Source of the DNA: JAKVCB01 sp965243695
Lineage (GTDB): Bacteria; Planctomycetota; Planctomycetia; Pirellulales; Lacipirellulaceae
Direction: 5' to 3'
Length of the DNA stretch: 64,000 nt
NCBI GenBank assembly: GCA_965243695.1
Contig: CBDEWC010000014.1
Span: 558,001-622,000 of the forward strand
A program made the translations under genes and the position numbers. Below the pieces are notes generated by a model, which had not been told where the DNA came from, ran no database searches, and was given only the letters and a program-made list of their open reading frames with translations. This document shows positions 1 to 10,198 of this stretch, piece by piece. Position 1 is the first letter of the stretch. Each line of letters starts with the position of its first letter.

Positions 1-450
1 GCAGAGGATTTGGCCCAGGATGTCTTTCTGCGTGTCTATCGGTCGCGCAAACGTTATGTGCCGGGCGCCAAGTTTTCAACCTGGTTGTTTACCATTGCAA
101 ACAATGTGGCGCTCAATGCAGTGCGAACTCTTGCCCGCCGCAAAGAGGTAAACCTGGCTGCGCCGAGTGCGGCAGAGACGGGTGCCAATGCCATTGAGGT
201 AAAGGCACTAGCAGCCAGCGGACTAATGCCGACCCGACAATTCGACAAAGCTGAACTGCTGCAAATCATACAGAGAGCGATTGAAACACTCAACGATCGC
301 CAACGTATGGCTGTTTTGTTATGTAAGTTTGAGCACATGAGCTACGTAGAAATTGGCGAAATTATGGAGATGTCCCCCCAGGCAATCAAGTCATTGCTAT
401 CTCGGGCGAGAGGCAAACTCCGCGAAGTGATCGAACCGTATGTGACCTAG
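1..450 (+). CDS. ECF-family RNA polymerase sigma factor (5' truncated)
   Basis: This is the C-terminal part of a sigma-70 family (ECF) sigma factor, which would direct RNA polymerase to a specific promoter set. The frame is open from base 1, so the start lies outside the window. The first residues (AEDLAQDVFLRVYR, then FSTWLFTIANNVALNAVR) are typical of sigma region 2. The second half (LNDRQRMAVLLCKFEHMSY, then IGEIMEMSPQAIKSLLSRAR) is a typical region 4 helix-turn-helix. The stop is 3 bases before the ATG of the next gene, which encodes an anti-sigma-like membrane protein, so the two are almost certainly translationally coupled. The family assignment is secure; the regulon cannot be read from the sequence. 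Confidence 0.93.
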   Translation, partial: AEDLAQDVFLRVYRSRKRYVPGAKFSTWLFTIANNVALNAVRTLARRKEVNLAAPSAAETGANAIEVKALAASGLMPTRQFDKAELLQIIQRAIETLNDRQRMAVLLCKFEHMSYVEIGEIMEMSPQAIKSLLSRARGKLREVIEPYVT

Positions 451-453
451 CCG

Positions 454-1962
454 ATGAATTCCCCCCAAGCAAATAATGATCGTGAACTAGAAGAGTTGGT
501 TGCCTACCTTGATGGCGAGTTGCAACCACAACGGCGGGGCGCCGTGGAGAAACGGCTATCCAAAGATGATACGTACTTGCATGAGCTGCAAAGCTTGGAC
601 AACGTCTGGAGTGCCCTCGATGAACTCCCCCAGGCCACGGTCGACGCATCATTTTCTCGTGATACGATTGAAATGGTGGCAGTGGCGGAAGAACGCGATC
701 TAGCAAAGCAAACCACATGGTTGCCGGTCCGCCGACGCCAACAGTTCTTTTTTGCAATAGTGGGTATCCTGGCCGCAACTGCGGGATTTGCGGCTACCCG
801 AATTCTGATTCCCAACCCCAACGCCTTGATTCTCGACGACTTGCCCATTATCGAACATCTTGATGTCTACGCACAGTTTCCAAGCAAGAACCTCCTGCAA
901 AAATTGCACGACGAGTCAATTCTCCCAATGGTGAACACAAAAAAGGTGGCTGGGAGACCTTTTGAAGGGGAATTAAACACCGACGCTGACAGAACCTCGC
1001 AGGCCCACAGGCGTATCGAAGCGATGGAAGTGGCCGATCGCGGGGAGCTCCTGGCCAAGCAAAGTCGTTACCGTACTCAGTTTTCAGAAGCTGAGCGTCA
1101 ACAAATGCGCGAACTCCACCAGAAGCTGGCAACAGCAGACGACGCGGACCAACTGGAAGAGACGGTTGCTACACTGCAAAAATGGCTCGATCAACGTACA
1201 CCTGGAGAAAAGGCCGAGCTGCGTAAAAGTTCTCCTCGGCAAGTGTTGCGGATGATACGCGCGCAAGTTCACGCTGCAAAACGGTCCTTGTCGGAACAGG
1301 ATGCCGCGGCCTTGAAAAAGGAAAGCGAGTCATTTTTTCAGGAGAATAAAAGTGAGGTTGCAGAGCGGTTCAGTCGCGGAAAAACCCCTGGCGTGGAGCG
1401 GATGATCCGCCAGCGACCCGACGCACTAGCTGCCATATTTGTGGTGCGGATGCTCGAATCCGGACGTGGAAGAGAAGAGCTGTATGGACGCATGACAGAC
1501 GTTTTGAGCGAGCCGTTGCAAAAACATCTCACTCAATTGCCTCCGCCGGAAGCGAGGAGGCAATTGCGACATTGGATTCGTGAAGCGTTTTCAGGTGAGG
1601 TCACAGCGGGGGACCTGGAAGATTTCTTTGTCACGGAGTTCAACAACGACGAGAGAGAAGATCTTTTGGCAATGCCCTGGCCAGAAATGGAAAAGCAATT
1701 AGTTGAGAGTTATCAGAAGCATATGTTATCGACTCCCAATGGCCAATCTCTTCCTCAAGAGATGGACCATTATCGCCCCAAGCGGCGCGATGAGCGTGGG
1801 CCACCGTTTGGACCCGATCAGCGGATCCACCGGCGCCGTGAGCGCGGTGGTGAATTTGGCCCACCACCAGGAGGAAGACCGGGCGAACCGCGCCGCGGTC
1901 CTCGCGGTTCTGGTTCCCAGGGCCCGCCACGACCACCGCGGTCTCAGGAAAATCAGCGGTAG
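454..1962 (+). CDS. anti-sigma factor-like single-pass membrane protein
   Basis: This 502-residue protein has the architecture of a planctomycete anti-sigma factor. The N-terminal helical segment (ELEELVAYLDGELQPQRR) matches the usual anti-sigma N-terminus but lacks an obvious His/Cys zinc motif. One membrane segment follows at about residues 90-107 (FFFAIVGILAATAGFAA). The rest is a long, charged, helical extracytoplasmic part, and the last 60 residues are rich in Pro, Arg and Gly. It starts directly after the sigma gene stop, so it probably binds and holds that sigma factor. The large C-terminal region is longer than in classical anti-sigma factors and may be the sensor. Function is inferred from neighbour and topology. 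Confidence 0.8.
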   Translation: MNSPQANNDRELEELVAYLDGELQPQRRGAVEKRLSKDDTYLHELQSLDNVWSALDELPQATVDASFSRDTIEMVAVAEERDLAKQTTWLPVRRRQQFFFAIVGILAATAGFAATRILIPNPNALILDDLPIIEHLDVYAQFPSKNLLQKLHDESILPMVNTKKVAGRPFEGELNTDADRTSQAHRRIEAMEVADRGELLAKQSRYRTQFSEAERQQMRELHQKLATADDADQLEETVATLQKWLDQRTPGEKAELRKSSPRQVLRMIRAQVHAAKRSLSEQDAAALKKESESFFQENKSEVAERFSRGKTPGVERMIRQRPDALAAIFVVRMLESGRGREELYGRMTDVLSEPLQKHLTQLPPPEARRQLRHWIREAFSGEVTAGDLEDFFVTEFNNDEREDLLAMPWPEMEKQLVESYQKHMLSTPNGQSLPQEMDHYRPKRRDERGPPFGPDQRIHRRRERGGEFGPPPGGRPGEPRRGPRGSGSQGPPRPPRSQENQR

Positions 1963-2040
1963 CTGTACAGGTTTTATTGGAATTGATGAACTTGCTAGGT
2001 GCCGTTCCATTGTCGGCAAGTTGTCGGTCGACAACAGGAG

Positions 2041-3186
2041 CTACGAAGCCTGATCTTGCAACTGCTGTACATGACCCATGGCATAGCCAACGAGGTCGCC
2101 ACGATTCTGCATGATTTCGAGGTACAAATCCCAATCGCCCGATTTGCGGGCGAGGGTTAGCGCGGTAGGCGCAAAGGGAGAAAGTGACGTGGTTGTCGAG
2201 ACCAGGTCGTTGTAGGCCGCAAGTGCTTTGCGATATTGGTGTGTGCGGTCGAGCAGAATGAGATAGGTTTCAATCGCGCCACTGCCGAATTCTTCCACCG
2301 ACGTTTCTTTGGCTTGTTGGTCAAAGAAAGCGAGAGCGGCCTCTACATCGCGACCAAGCGTTGCCAGGAACAAGAGCCGATGACTGGTGTACGGGTCGGT
2401 GAAAGGGGGGTCGCCAGGATATTGCAATTTGCGATCCAGGCAGCGGCCGTACTCAGTCAACTCAATGGCAACTTCGAGTGTGGCCGGGTCTTCCAATAAC
2501 CGCGAGAACCGCACGACCGCCCCCAGGTGCGAGGTGTCGACATGGTAGCTGTCGTTGTCAAACAACCAGCCACGGTCAGCAATCATTGCGGTCAAACTGG
2601 TTTCCTCGGGTGGGCGGTCCTCAACACGTTCAATATGCGCGCGAACATTTGCGAGCAGTTCATTGTGTAAATGGCGGACGAGTACGGCAGCACAGGCACG
2701 CTGATCGTCGAGATCGAGCGAGCCAGCGATCCCCTCGAAAGTGGTAATCGAATTGCAGGTTCCGTAGTGGCCCAGCATCCAACCCAGGCCACGCTCAACG
2801 GCTACACCTTCATGAAGGGCAACCTGAATTAACTCCTCGATGCTATTTTCATCGGGGACTACCCGCTCGAGTGATGCCCGAACAAGCGTTTTTTCTCCCG
2901 CGGGGCGCAGATACATCCACCCTTCCTGAAAGCGACCTTGTTCCAGCAGCAACTGTCCCACCTCGCGACAGGCGGACAAGTAGGCCTGTTCTACGTTGGT
3001 GCGAATCGGTTCGGGCAGATCGTCAAGATTCGCCGCTTTATCGATGGGCAGTGCCAGGCGATGTCGACTTTGAGCGAGCCGTGCATCAAACAACTCGTGA
3101 AATTTTCCAGCATCGACCAATTGCCGAGCCAGCTCTTCGAAGAGCTTGTCCGCATCGTCAGCAAGTGAAGCAATTTTGTCAAACAT
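2041..3186 (-). CDS. conserved helical protein of unknown function
   Basis: This 381-residue soluble protein is rich in helices and has no signal peptide, membrane segment or recognisable catalytic motif. Repeated patterns such as GQLLLEQGRFQEGWMYLRPA and YLILLDRTHQYRKALAAYN suggest helical-hairpin (TPR-like) repeats. The start is the only ATG giving the full reading frame; no clear Shine-Dalgarno sequence precedes it. It converges on the anti-sigma gene and lies in the same direction as the downstream-coordinate oxidoreductase gene, 84 bases away. Composition and length argue for a real gene. I do not recognise a family and assign no function. Confidence 0.75.
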   Translation of the reverse strand: MFDKIASLADDADKLFEELARQLVDAGKFHELFDARLAQSRHRLALPIDKAANLDDLPEPIRTNVEQAYLSACREVGQLLLEQGRFQEGWMYLRPAGEKTLVRASLERVVPDENSIEELIQVALHEGVAVERGLGWMLGHYGTCNSITTFEGIAGSLDLDDQRACAAVLVRHLHNELLANVRAHIERVEDRPPEETSLTAMIADRGWLFDNDSYHVDTSHLGAVVRFSRLLEDPATLEVAIELTEYGRCLDRKLQYPGDPPFTDPYTSHRLLFLATLGRDVEAALAFFDQQAKETSVEEFGSGAIETYLILLDRTHQYRKALAAYNDLVSTTTSLSPFAPTALTLARKSGDWDLYLEIMQNRGDLVGYAMGHVQQLQDQAS

Positions 3187-3270
3187 AAGTCAAAGTGGAT
3201 TCACAACCAGTCACGTGGGCATGGCTGGCAAGATTCCAGCGGGTGCAATAGACCTGTCACTCCGTTTGAA

Positions 3271-4617
3271 CTACACCTCGTACCCACTGGAATATTCGGG
3301 GCGGACAATGCGTTGGAGTGAAGGATCGTTCAGGGGGACGAGTCCCTTAGGATCCCAATCGACTCGACCACGTTTCCAAACAGCAAGGTTCCCAAGCAGG
3401 ATTGTTTCCGTGAGGGGGCCTGCATAGGTTGCAAAATTGGAAATTGGCGGTTCGCCCGGATTGCGCATGGCGTTGAACCATTCTTCGACGTGACCAGGGG
3501 AGTGAGGGTAGTCGACGTCCATGGTTTTGACATCACCGATGATCTCATTGCCCATTTCGGCGTAATCACCCGCCGCATACAATTTTGCACGGTCGCCAAT
3601 CATCAGACAGCCTGATTGATGGGGAGGTGGCGTGGCGTCTTTGCCACTTCCGGTGGTAAGCGTGACATCATCAAACAGTTCGATCGGCGGAAGTTCACCC
3701 CCGTCGTACCAGGTCATGGTGAATCCAGGCCGCCCATTCAGTTCAGGGAATTCGTACTTAATTCTTGACCAGGCAGGAAAAGCGTCGCCGTCATGCTCGG
3801 GGCACTCGGCTTCGACCGCAATCGGGTCGCGCATGTTCAATGCCATGAAAGGCAAATTGCAGGTGTGGCAAGCCATGTCTCCCAGGGCTCCCGTACCAAA
3901 GTCCCACCAGCCTCGCCAGGCAAAGGGGTGATATCCATCACCGAACGCGCGGTACGGCGCCGGTCCGAGCCAGGCTTGCCAATTCAATGAATCGGGCACA
4001 GATTTCATCATGGGCCGACGTTCCGGGACTGGCCATACGGGGCGATTCGTCCAGATGTGCACATCAGACACATTTCCGAGTTGTCCCGCCCGGACCTGGT
4101 AAGCCGCTTTTCGCATAGGGTTGTATGCGGTGTACTGGTTGCCCATTTGTGTGGCAACTCCGGACTCATTGGCGATTTCTCCCAGTCGGCGAGCTTCCCA
4201 AATTGTGCGAGTCAGTGGTTTCTGGCAGAAGCAGTGCTTTCCCATGCGCATGGCCTTGGCTGCAATGACCGCATGGTTGTGATCGGGAGTTGAGACAGTA
4301 ACGGCGTCGATCCGATCTCCCAATTGGTCCAGCAATTCACGGAAGTCAGAGTACTTGTGGTCAATGGGCGTTCCGAGTTTTTTCTCGATTCGGTCAACAA
4401 CATTCGAGTCAACGTCGCAGGCAGCATAAATCTTTCCAAACTTGGCTGCATTTTTGGTGTCGGAATCCCCCTTGCCGCCTACGCCAATGGAAGCGACTTG
4501 GATCTGCTCGTTGGGAGATTTGCTGGTCGCTGCCTGCAAGCCACCGGCAATCCAATATCCCATTCCGGCCATGACCGAGGTCTCTAAAAATTGGCGACGA
4601 TTACCGTGAGTGGACAT
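3271..4617 (-). CDS. Gfo/Idh/MocA family NAD(P)-dependent oxidoreductase, TAT-exported
   Basis: A 448-residue member of the Gfo/Idh/MocA family, which oxidises or epimerises sugars and inositols using NAD(P). The N-terminus (NRRQFLETSVMAGMGYWIAGG) is a twin-arginine-type signal, so the protein is probably exported folded. The nucleotide-binding fold follows with VASIGVGGKGDSDTKNAAK and the acidic YAACDVDS. EKP-type residues appear as CQKPLTRT near residue 133, the usual catalytic lysine position. The C-terminal domain carries the family pattern with Trp and His (HTCNLPFMALNM). An AGAGGA ribosome site precedes the ATG. Planctomycete genomes hold many such paralogues; the substrate is unknown. 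Confidence 0.92.
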   Translation of the reverse strand: MSTHGNRRQFLETSVMAGMGYWIAGGLQAATSKSPNEQIQVASIGVGGKGDSDTKNAAKFGKIYAACDVDSNVVDRIEKKLGTPIDHKYSDFRELLDQLGDRIDAVTVSTPDHNHAVIAAKAMRMGKHCFCQKPLTRTIWEARRLGEIANESGVATQMGNQYTAYNPMRKAAYQVRAGQLGNVSDVHIWTNRPVWPVPERRPMMKSVPDSLNWQAWLGPAPYRAFGDGYHPFAWRGWWDFGTGALGDMACHTCNLPFMALNMRDPIAVEAECPEHDGDAFPAWSRIKYEFPELNGRPGFTMTWYDGGELPPIELFDDVTLTTGSGKDATPPPHQSGCLMIGDRAKLYAAGDYAEMGNEIIGDVKTMDVDYPHSPGHVEEWFNAMRNPGEPPISNFATYAGPLTETILLGNLAVWKRGRVDWDPKGLVPLNDPSLQRIVRPEYSSGYEV

Positions 4618-4883
4618 TCAAGAATCCTCTGGGGACGACAAGGGATGAAACTTGGATAAAATAGGCCTCCGATGAACCTAATAACCTGTGTCCGAACAGC
4701 CAACGGGATAAGTTTGGGTGCAAGATACCCCACTATCAAGTAGCTGTATCGGTTATGATAAACAAAAAGTCCGACATCAACCAGTACTTATACCCCTCCT
4801 GTCGAATGTCCCAGAACCACTCTCTTTTTTTACACCGCAGCCTTCTCGTGCGCCGGCCATCGCTTCAACTTCGAGGAGTCTTC

Positions 4884-6140
4884 ATGATGCTGATCGCCAT
4901 GTTTGGCACTTGGTCGGCTGCTGCGGGAATGGATAAACCAGCGGCTGAATCGGGGGCAGCAAGCCCCGAAATGCTGGAGACTCACATCCACCGCCTGCGC
5001 GGAAAAATCAGGCGAAATGAGGCAGGTGAAATCGTCGAAATCGATCTGAAGAACCGGCGGACCAAGGATGAGGATGTCCCCATGATCGTCACCGCGCCGC
5101 AGTTGGAAAAACTTGCCTTGTGGGGTTCGGGGATCACCGACGCAGCTATTGACAGTCTGCTTGGAAGCCAAAGTCTCGTGCAGATTGACCTGGAGAACAC
5201 TCGGATTACCGATGCTGGCCTGGCGAAATTGGCAACCCTTCCAAAGCTTAAATCGGTTGATCTTCGACGAGCCACCCGAATCACCAACAAGGGGATCTCG
5301 GCGTTGGCGACAATGCCTAACTTGACCTATCTTAAAATCCTTTACACGCGAGTCACCGATCCGGCGTTGGCAGACCTTGCAAAAGCGAAGAAGCTCCGCT
5401 TACTCGATACGCGTGGTTGCAACATTTCAGACGTTGGGCTTGCGCATTTGGCAACAGCAACATCCCTGGTGAGTTTGAAGCTGCGGAGTTCAGCGATTAC
5501 CGATGCGGGCCTTGATCATTTGGTTGGGCTTAAAAGGCTGCGTGAACTGGCGCTGGAAGATGCCAGGATTTCGGACGATGGCATGCAGTCCCTGGCCCGC
5601 CTTGCCAATCTTGACAACCTCAGTTTGCTCCGCGTTCCTATCGGTGACGAGGGTCTCTTGCCTCTCAGTTCGCTAAAAAAGATGCGGACTCTTAACTTGC
5701 GTGCAACCTATATCAGCGGCGAAGGATTAAAGCATCTGGGGGAGATGCTGAAGCTTCGCAAGCTTGACCTCAGTGAAACGGGTGTAGGGAGTGACAGCTT
5801 GGTTCACCTCTCAAAGCTGCCGGAACTTGCCTGGCTGAATTTGTGGAATACCACCGTACAGGATGAAGGATTGCAAAACCTGGCAATCCTTCCAAAACTT
5901 GCCTACTTGAATCTCGAAAACACCAATGTGACAAATGCAGGACTAAGCGATTTGGTTCAGGCACCTAATCTCCAAACGCTTGTTCTTGCCGAGACCCGCA
6001 TCACCGATGCGGGACTCGCCCATCTGGCTGCCATCAAGTCGCTTCGCAACGTGAACCTCCGCCTGACCAAAGTGAGCGAGGATGCCGTGAGACGGTTCCG
6101 TGCGGCAAGGCCCAAGCTTGCCATCGAAAGCGACTTTTAA
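4884..6140 (+). CDS. leucine-rich repeat protein, probably exported
   Basis: The protein is built from about a dozen 24-residue leucine-rich repeats with the recurring pattern TDAGLAHLA and L.SL.LR.T.ITD, a type common in planctomycetes and probably used for protein binding. I chose the ATG at 4884 because GAGGAG lies 7 bases before it. The frame stays open upstream, and a start at 4806 would add an arginine-rich stretch ahead of the hydrophobic segment MMLIAMFGTWSAAAG, giving a more normal signal peptide. Which start is used is therefore uncertain, and secretion depends partly on it. The repeats run to the C-terminus with no second domain. No partner is suggested by the neighbours. Confidence 0.85.
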   Translation: MMLIAMFGTWSAAAGMDKPAAESGAASPEMLETHIHRLRGKIRRNEAGEIVEIDLKNRRTKDEDVPMIVTAPQLEKLALWGSGITDAAIDSLLGSQSLVQIDLENTRITDAGLAKLATLPKLKSVDLRRATRITNKGISALATMPNLTYLKILYTRVTDPALADLAKAKKLRLLDTRGCNISDVGLAHLATATSLVSLKLRSSAITDAGLDHLVGLKRLRELALEDARISDDGMQSLARLANLDNLSLLRVPIGDEGLLPLSSLKKMRTLNLRATYISGEGLKHLGEMLKLRKLDLSETGVGSDSLVHLSKLPELAWLNLWNTTVQDEGLQNLAILPKLAYLNLENTNVTNAGLSDLVQAPNLQTLVLAETRITDAGLAHLAAIKSLRNVNLRLTKVSEDAVRRFRAARPKLAIESDF

Positions 6141-6199
6141 ACGTGTAGATGGTCGCTGTTGTTGCGATTGGTGAATGCCTGCCTTGCCAGGCAGTTGGG

Positions 6200-9100
6200 C
6201 TATCTGCCCGGTTCGCGGGTTCTTCCTGCGACACTTGCCGGGGAACGGTCAATCAGGAAAGCAAACAGGTCGGCAACCTGGTCGAGTGTGAGTTGATTCA
6301 ACAATCCGGCGGGCATTGCCGATACCGAGGTGGTGTGAACTTCCTCAATTTCCTGTTCTTCGATTTGGACCTTTTCGCCACCGGCCGTCAGGATGATGAC
6401 TTTGCCTGCCCCATCACGTGTGGCAATCCCGACATACGTGCGCCCACCGGCAACCACAGCCCTGCTCACGTATTGATCCGATACCACGTGTGAAGGATAG
6501 ACGATAGATTCAAGCACTTCTTTTTTCTGGAAGCGACTGGCGAGCGTCGTAAGATCCGGTCCCAGGCGTTCTCCCTGACCTTCCACGCGATGACACTTGC
6601 TGCACTGTGCCGCTTGGAAGACCCTGGATCCGTTGACCGGATCGCCAGAAGTTCCTTCTGTGGAATCAAGGAAACTTAAAAGTTCTTCATAACTCCATTT
6701 GTTCTGGCCGACTTCCTGGGGCAATTGGGCAGCAGGTGCGTTGGGGAAAGCATGCCTGTACCACTTTTGCCAGGTGACAAGTTGTTCATCGAGGGTCTTG
6801 CCGCTATTGGATATCCCTGTCCAGTGGGTGAGAAGTTTTGTGGCCAACTCGCCTTCGTCACCGTGCATTTTTAGCCCTTGCAGGATCACATGTCGGTACG
6901 GTTCGGCTGTTTCTGGTTTTTGTGGGACCTGGCTGAGGGCATGGAGGACATCGCCGGCAGCGACGCCGTCAATTGTTTTCAGGGAATCAACCAGCAGATC
7001 CCAGTTTGTCCCACTCGGATTTACAGTCAGACTCATGGCGACCGAGGCCCGGCGTTCGGGTTGAGTCCTGTAGATTTCGTACAGGTGAGCGATGGAATCC
7101 GCGTCAGGAAAGCGACCAAGCGTGGCGACAATACCGACCCGCAGGCGGTCGAACACGTCACCATCGTGGCTGGTGAGTCGTTTGTCGAGAGCCCGAATTT
7201 CAGTGAGCACATCGGGGCCGGTATCGTCGGGCAGTCTGGCAAGCACCGAAAGAGCGGAGGTGGGATATTGTTCACCAACGGCGAGGACCTGACGGCGTTC
7301 GACAAGACTTAGATGGGTAAAGAAGTCCCGGGCAAAATTCTCAACGTAGGCACCCACACTATACCCCCCCTTGAAATTCCGGGCTTTTTCGTAGTATTGC
7401 AGGAAGGCCAGTTTTTGCTCAGTTTGCCACCCGCTTCGTAGCCGTGGGGCATAGGCCGCCAGGTGGAGTTTTTCGACGTCAGGGATATCGTTTGCCAACT
7501 GTTGGGCAAACAAAGATGCGGCTTCAGGCGGATCGAGATAGGCCAACACCTTGACCAATTCGCGATTCATGGCACTGTCAGAGGTGGGAAATTCGTTGAT
7601 CAGTTGTTTCGTGAGACTGGGAACTTCCTGTGGTGCAATTTCGCCACGATGGAGAGCGAGTTGGACGACGCGTAATATCTCGAGGAAACTTTGATGGGTA
7701 AGCAGTCCGTCAGATCGTCCCGCATTTTGCGCGTTGCCTTGAATCAGACTTTCACACCGCCGGAGGATTTCGAGCGAGACTTCCCGCGATGGATATGCAA
7801 TCAAAAGACCTGTAGCTCCTTGTAAGAAGGTGCGCGTACTGGCAGTCTCCAGGACCTCCTGCTGCCATTGCGCTGCGGGCAGCTTTTCCAGGGCTCGGCG
7901 TGCAGCGAAGGCGACAAAGCGGTCTTCATCGTCCAAAAGCCCAACCAACACGTTGCTTGGCGACTGTTGTCCGCGATGTGATACGGCCTCACAGGCCAGG
8001 CGCCGCACCCGGGCATTGGGATCTTGCAACAAGTCGACGAGTCTCTGGTGGAAATCGGGCTCACTCCGTTGTCCCATCAGGCGGACCACGTAGGCCCGCA
8101 GGTCAGGTTCACGGTCTTCGCTTACGGTCAACAACAATTGGCTGGTCGGTTTTGGGCCAAAGAGGGCAAGGAGTTCCAGCGCTCGTTTTCTGTCCCGGAC
8201 CGAGTGTCTTTTGTCGGTGGCGATTGCCGCCAGTTCTATGGGCCAGGCATCTCCCAGCTTTTGCTTCACAGCGATAATTTTAGTCCGGGCCCAATCTGCT
8301 CCGACTTGGGGTTGTCGGATTGCTTGTTCGATACCTTCTCCAAGTTCCGTAACGGCTGCTGGTACTTTACCTTTCCAGCGAACGCGATAGATGCCACCGT
8401 CAGTGCCGCGGCCTCCGGTGCAAAAATAGAGGGCACCGTCGGGACCGACCGCCATGTCGGTGACGTTTAGTGGTCGACCTTTAAGAAAGACATTACACCG
8501 TGCCTTATAACTTGCTCCATCCGGTTCGAGATGCACGGCGTAGATTAATCCACGCGCCCAGTCTCCCAGAAAGAGTTTGTTCTGCATTCGTATAGGGAAC
8601 ATCACGTGATCGTAATATTCGACTCCGGTTGGCGACCCACCACCCAATTGCTGGATAGCTGGCAAGCTATCAATATAAGTTGAAGGCCACTTGGCCCACC
8701 CGCTTCGCCAACCAAATTCAGCACCGGGTGTCACGTGATTAATTCTAGTAGGTCTGTACCATGGAGTTCCGAGATCCCATTCCATGTCGGCGTCGAAGGT
8801 AAAGAGTTCGCCATCTTCATTGAACGCAAAGTCGTAGGGGTTGCGAAGTCCACCAGCTGCAACTTCTGCGAAACTCCCTTGTGTGTCGGTTCGTATGACA
8901 GTTCCACCTGGTGCGGGAACTCCAACGGCATGGCCGCGCGGATCTTCATAGCGGGGTTCAATGAGGTCGCCCTCATACTCGATCATATACGGACTCTTTG
9001 GATCGGGTTCTGCGGCAATCCGTGCAAAGTTGCCGATGATGACATACAACAGCCCGTCAGGCCCACGGCGAACGGCATGCGGCCCGTGTTCTCCTGGCGA

Positions 9101-10198
9101 ACCGCGAAATCGCAAGATTGTTTGGGTATGGTCTGCCTGCCCATCTCGATTGGTGTCGTCGAGACGATACAGGGCACTTCCATTTGGCCCTTTTCCGACG
9201 GCAAAAACGCTCGATTGCAGCGACAAGATGCCTTGTACGGTGTTGACTTGATCCGAGAAGACACTTACCGACTCGAACTTTCCATCTTGATTATGGTCGG
9301 CAACCAACAACAACGGGCCCCCTTCCTGCGATGCGAGAATGTTGCCCTGCGAGTCAAAGGTCATTGCAATAAGCGACCCCGTTTGCTGATCCGATGCCAG
9401 GCGGTCGATGGCAAACTCGGGGTCTATCGCAAATCGCGCCCCTTCCTTGGCGATGACGATTTCGTCACCCCAAGGTAAAGTTTCTCCCATAAGGCCATAT
9501 TCTGCTGCGGGTAGCCAGTCCTTGTCGCGAAAGTTCCGCTGATTCCAGTTGTTAAACTGTTTGACGCTGGTGCGCCACGAGCTGTTGGTCACGGAACTCT
9601 CGAGAGTGCTGGCTGGTTCTTTTGTGAGGACTCGCGCGACCAGACCGGCCGGACCAGTTTCTGTGTTATGAACCTTTGCCGCGACGACATTTTTACCCGG
9701 TTTAAGTAGTTTGGTGACGTCATGTACATCCATCTTGCGCCAATCGTTACCTGTGGCCACGGGGCGCCCGTTCACAAAAAGTTCGTATCGATTGTCGGCA
9801 CAGATGTGAACCTGGCCGAACTCAACTTGTCCCAACGTAAACGTTTTGCGGAAGTAAACATCGCCCACAGGGGCCTGGTCTTTTGTGTGCGCCGATGACC
9901 AAATCCACTGGGCCCCTATCAATTGGCCAAATGCCTTGCGATCTTGAGCTGTACCCTGCTCGAGAGTGAGCGGTTTGCCGGCTGGTTGCTTGGACGCATC
10001 TCGGGTGGCAGTCTTTCGTGGCATAGCCCGACTCCGCGAATTGCGCGCCGCTCGGGCCACCCTGTTTTTGGATGTGTTGTTTTGTGTTGCTGGCGTAGAA
10101 GTTTTGAACGGCTGTCCCTGGGCGGAACCGTTCCAGGTCATCAGCGTGAGCACAGAAACAGAAAACAGAGTACGTGCAGACAAGGATAACCAATTCAT
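6200..10198 (-). CDS. PVC-type membrane-bound dehydrogenase: jelly-roll, beta-propeller, HEAT and cytochrome c domains
   Basis: A 1,332-residue exported protein of the planctomycete PVC dehydrogenase/cytochrome group. After a signal peptide (NWLSLSARTLFSVSVLTLM) and a basic linker comes a galactose-binding-like domain around residues 90-200 (WIWSSAHTKDQAPVGDVYFR, later LFVNGRPVATGNDW). A beta-propeller of the sorbosone/PQQ dehydrogenase type follows (DPEFAIDRLASDQQTG to DGALYFCTGGRGTDGGIYRV). Helical HEAT-like repeats lie between about 650 and 1150. The C-terminus has a single-haem cytochrome c with CSKCH. The start at 10198 is preceded by GAGGCGATTT; the frame is open for 137 more codons upstream, but these are low-quality sequence. 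It probably oxidises sugar derivatives and passes electrons to the haem. The substrate is not predictable. Confidence 0.92.
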   Translation of the reverse strand: MNWLSLSARTLFSVSVLTLMTWNGSAQGQPFKTSTPATQNNTSKNRVARAARNSRSRAMPRKTATRDASKQPAGKPLTLEQGTAQDRKAFGQLIGAQWIWSSAHTKDQAPVGDVYFRKTFTLGQVEFGQVHICADNRYELFVNGRPVATGNDWRKMDVHDVTKLLKPGKNVVAAKVHNTETGPAGLVARVLTKEPASTLESSVTNSSWRTSVKQFNNWNQRNFRDKDWLPAAEYGLMGETLPWGDEIVIAKEGARFAIDPEFAIDRLASDQQTGSLIAMTFDSQGNILASQEGGPLLLVADHNQDGKFESVSVFSDQVNTVQGILSLQSSVFAVGKGPNGSALYRLDDTNRDGQADHTQTILRFRGSPGEHGPHAVRRGPDGLLYVIIGNFARIAAEPDPKSPYMIEYEGDLIEPRYEDPRGHAVGVPAPGGTVIRTDTQGSFAEVAAGGLRNPYDFAFNEDGELFTFDADMEWDLGTPWYRPTRINHVTPGAEFGWRSGWAKWPSTYIDSLPAIQQLGGGSPTGVEYYDHVMFPIRMQNKLFLGDWARGLIYAVHLEPDGASYKARCNVFLKGRPLNVTDMAVGPDGALYFCTGGRGTDGGIYRVRWKGKVPAAVTELGEGIEQAIRQPQVGADWARTKIIAVKQKLGDAWPIELAAIATDKRHSVRDRKRALELLALFGPKPTSQLLLTVSEDREPDLRAYVVRLMGQRSEPDFHQRLVDLLQDPNARVRRLACEAVSHRGQQSPSNVLVGLLDDEDRFVAFAARRALEKLPAAQWQQEVLETASTRTFLQGATGLLIAYPSREVSLEILRRCESLIQGNAQNAGRSDGLLTHQSFLEILRVVQLALHRGEIAPQEVPSLTKQLINEFPTSDSAMNRELVKVLAYLDPPEAASLFAQQLANDIPDVEKLHLAAYAPRLRSGWQTEQKLAFLQYYEKARNFKGGYSVGAYVENFARDFFTHLSLVERRQVLAVGEQYPTSALSVLARLPDDTGPDVLTEIRALDKRLTSHDGDVFDRLRVGIVATLGRFPDADSIAHLYEIYRTQPERRASVAMSLTVNPSGTNWDLLVDSLKTIDGVAAGDVLHALSQVPQKPETAEPYRHVILQGLKMHGDEGELATKLLTHWTGISNSGKTLDEQLVTWQKWYRHAFPNAPAAQLPQEVGQNKWSYEELLSFLDSTEGTSGDPVNGSRVFQAAQCSKCHRVEGQGERLGPDLTTLASRFQKKEVLESIVYPSHVVSDQYVSRAVVAGGRTYVGIATRDGAGKVIILTAGGEKVQIEEQEIEEVHTTSVSAMPAGLLNQLTLDQVADLFAFLIDRSPASVAGRTREPGR

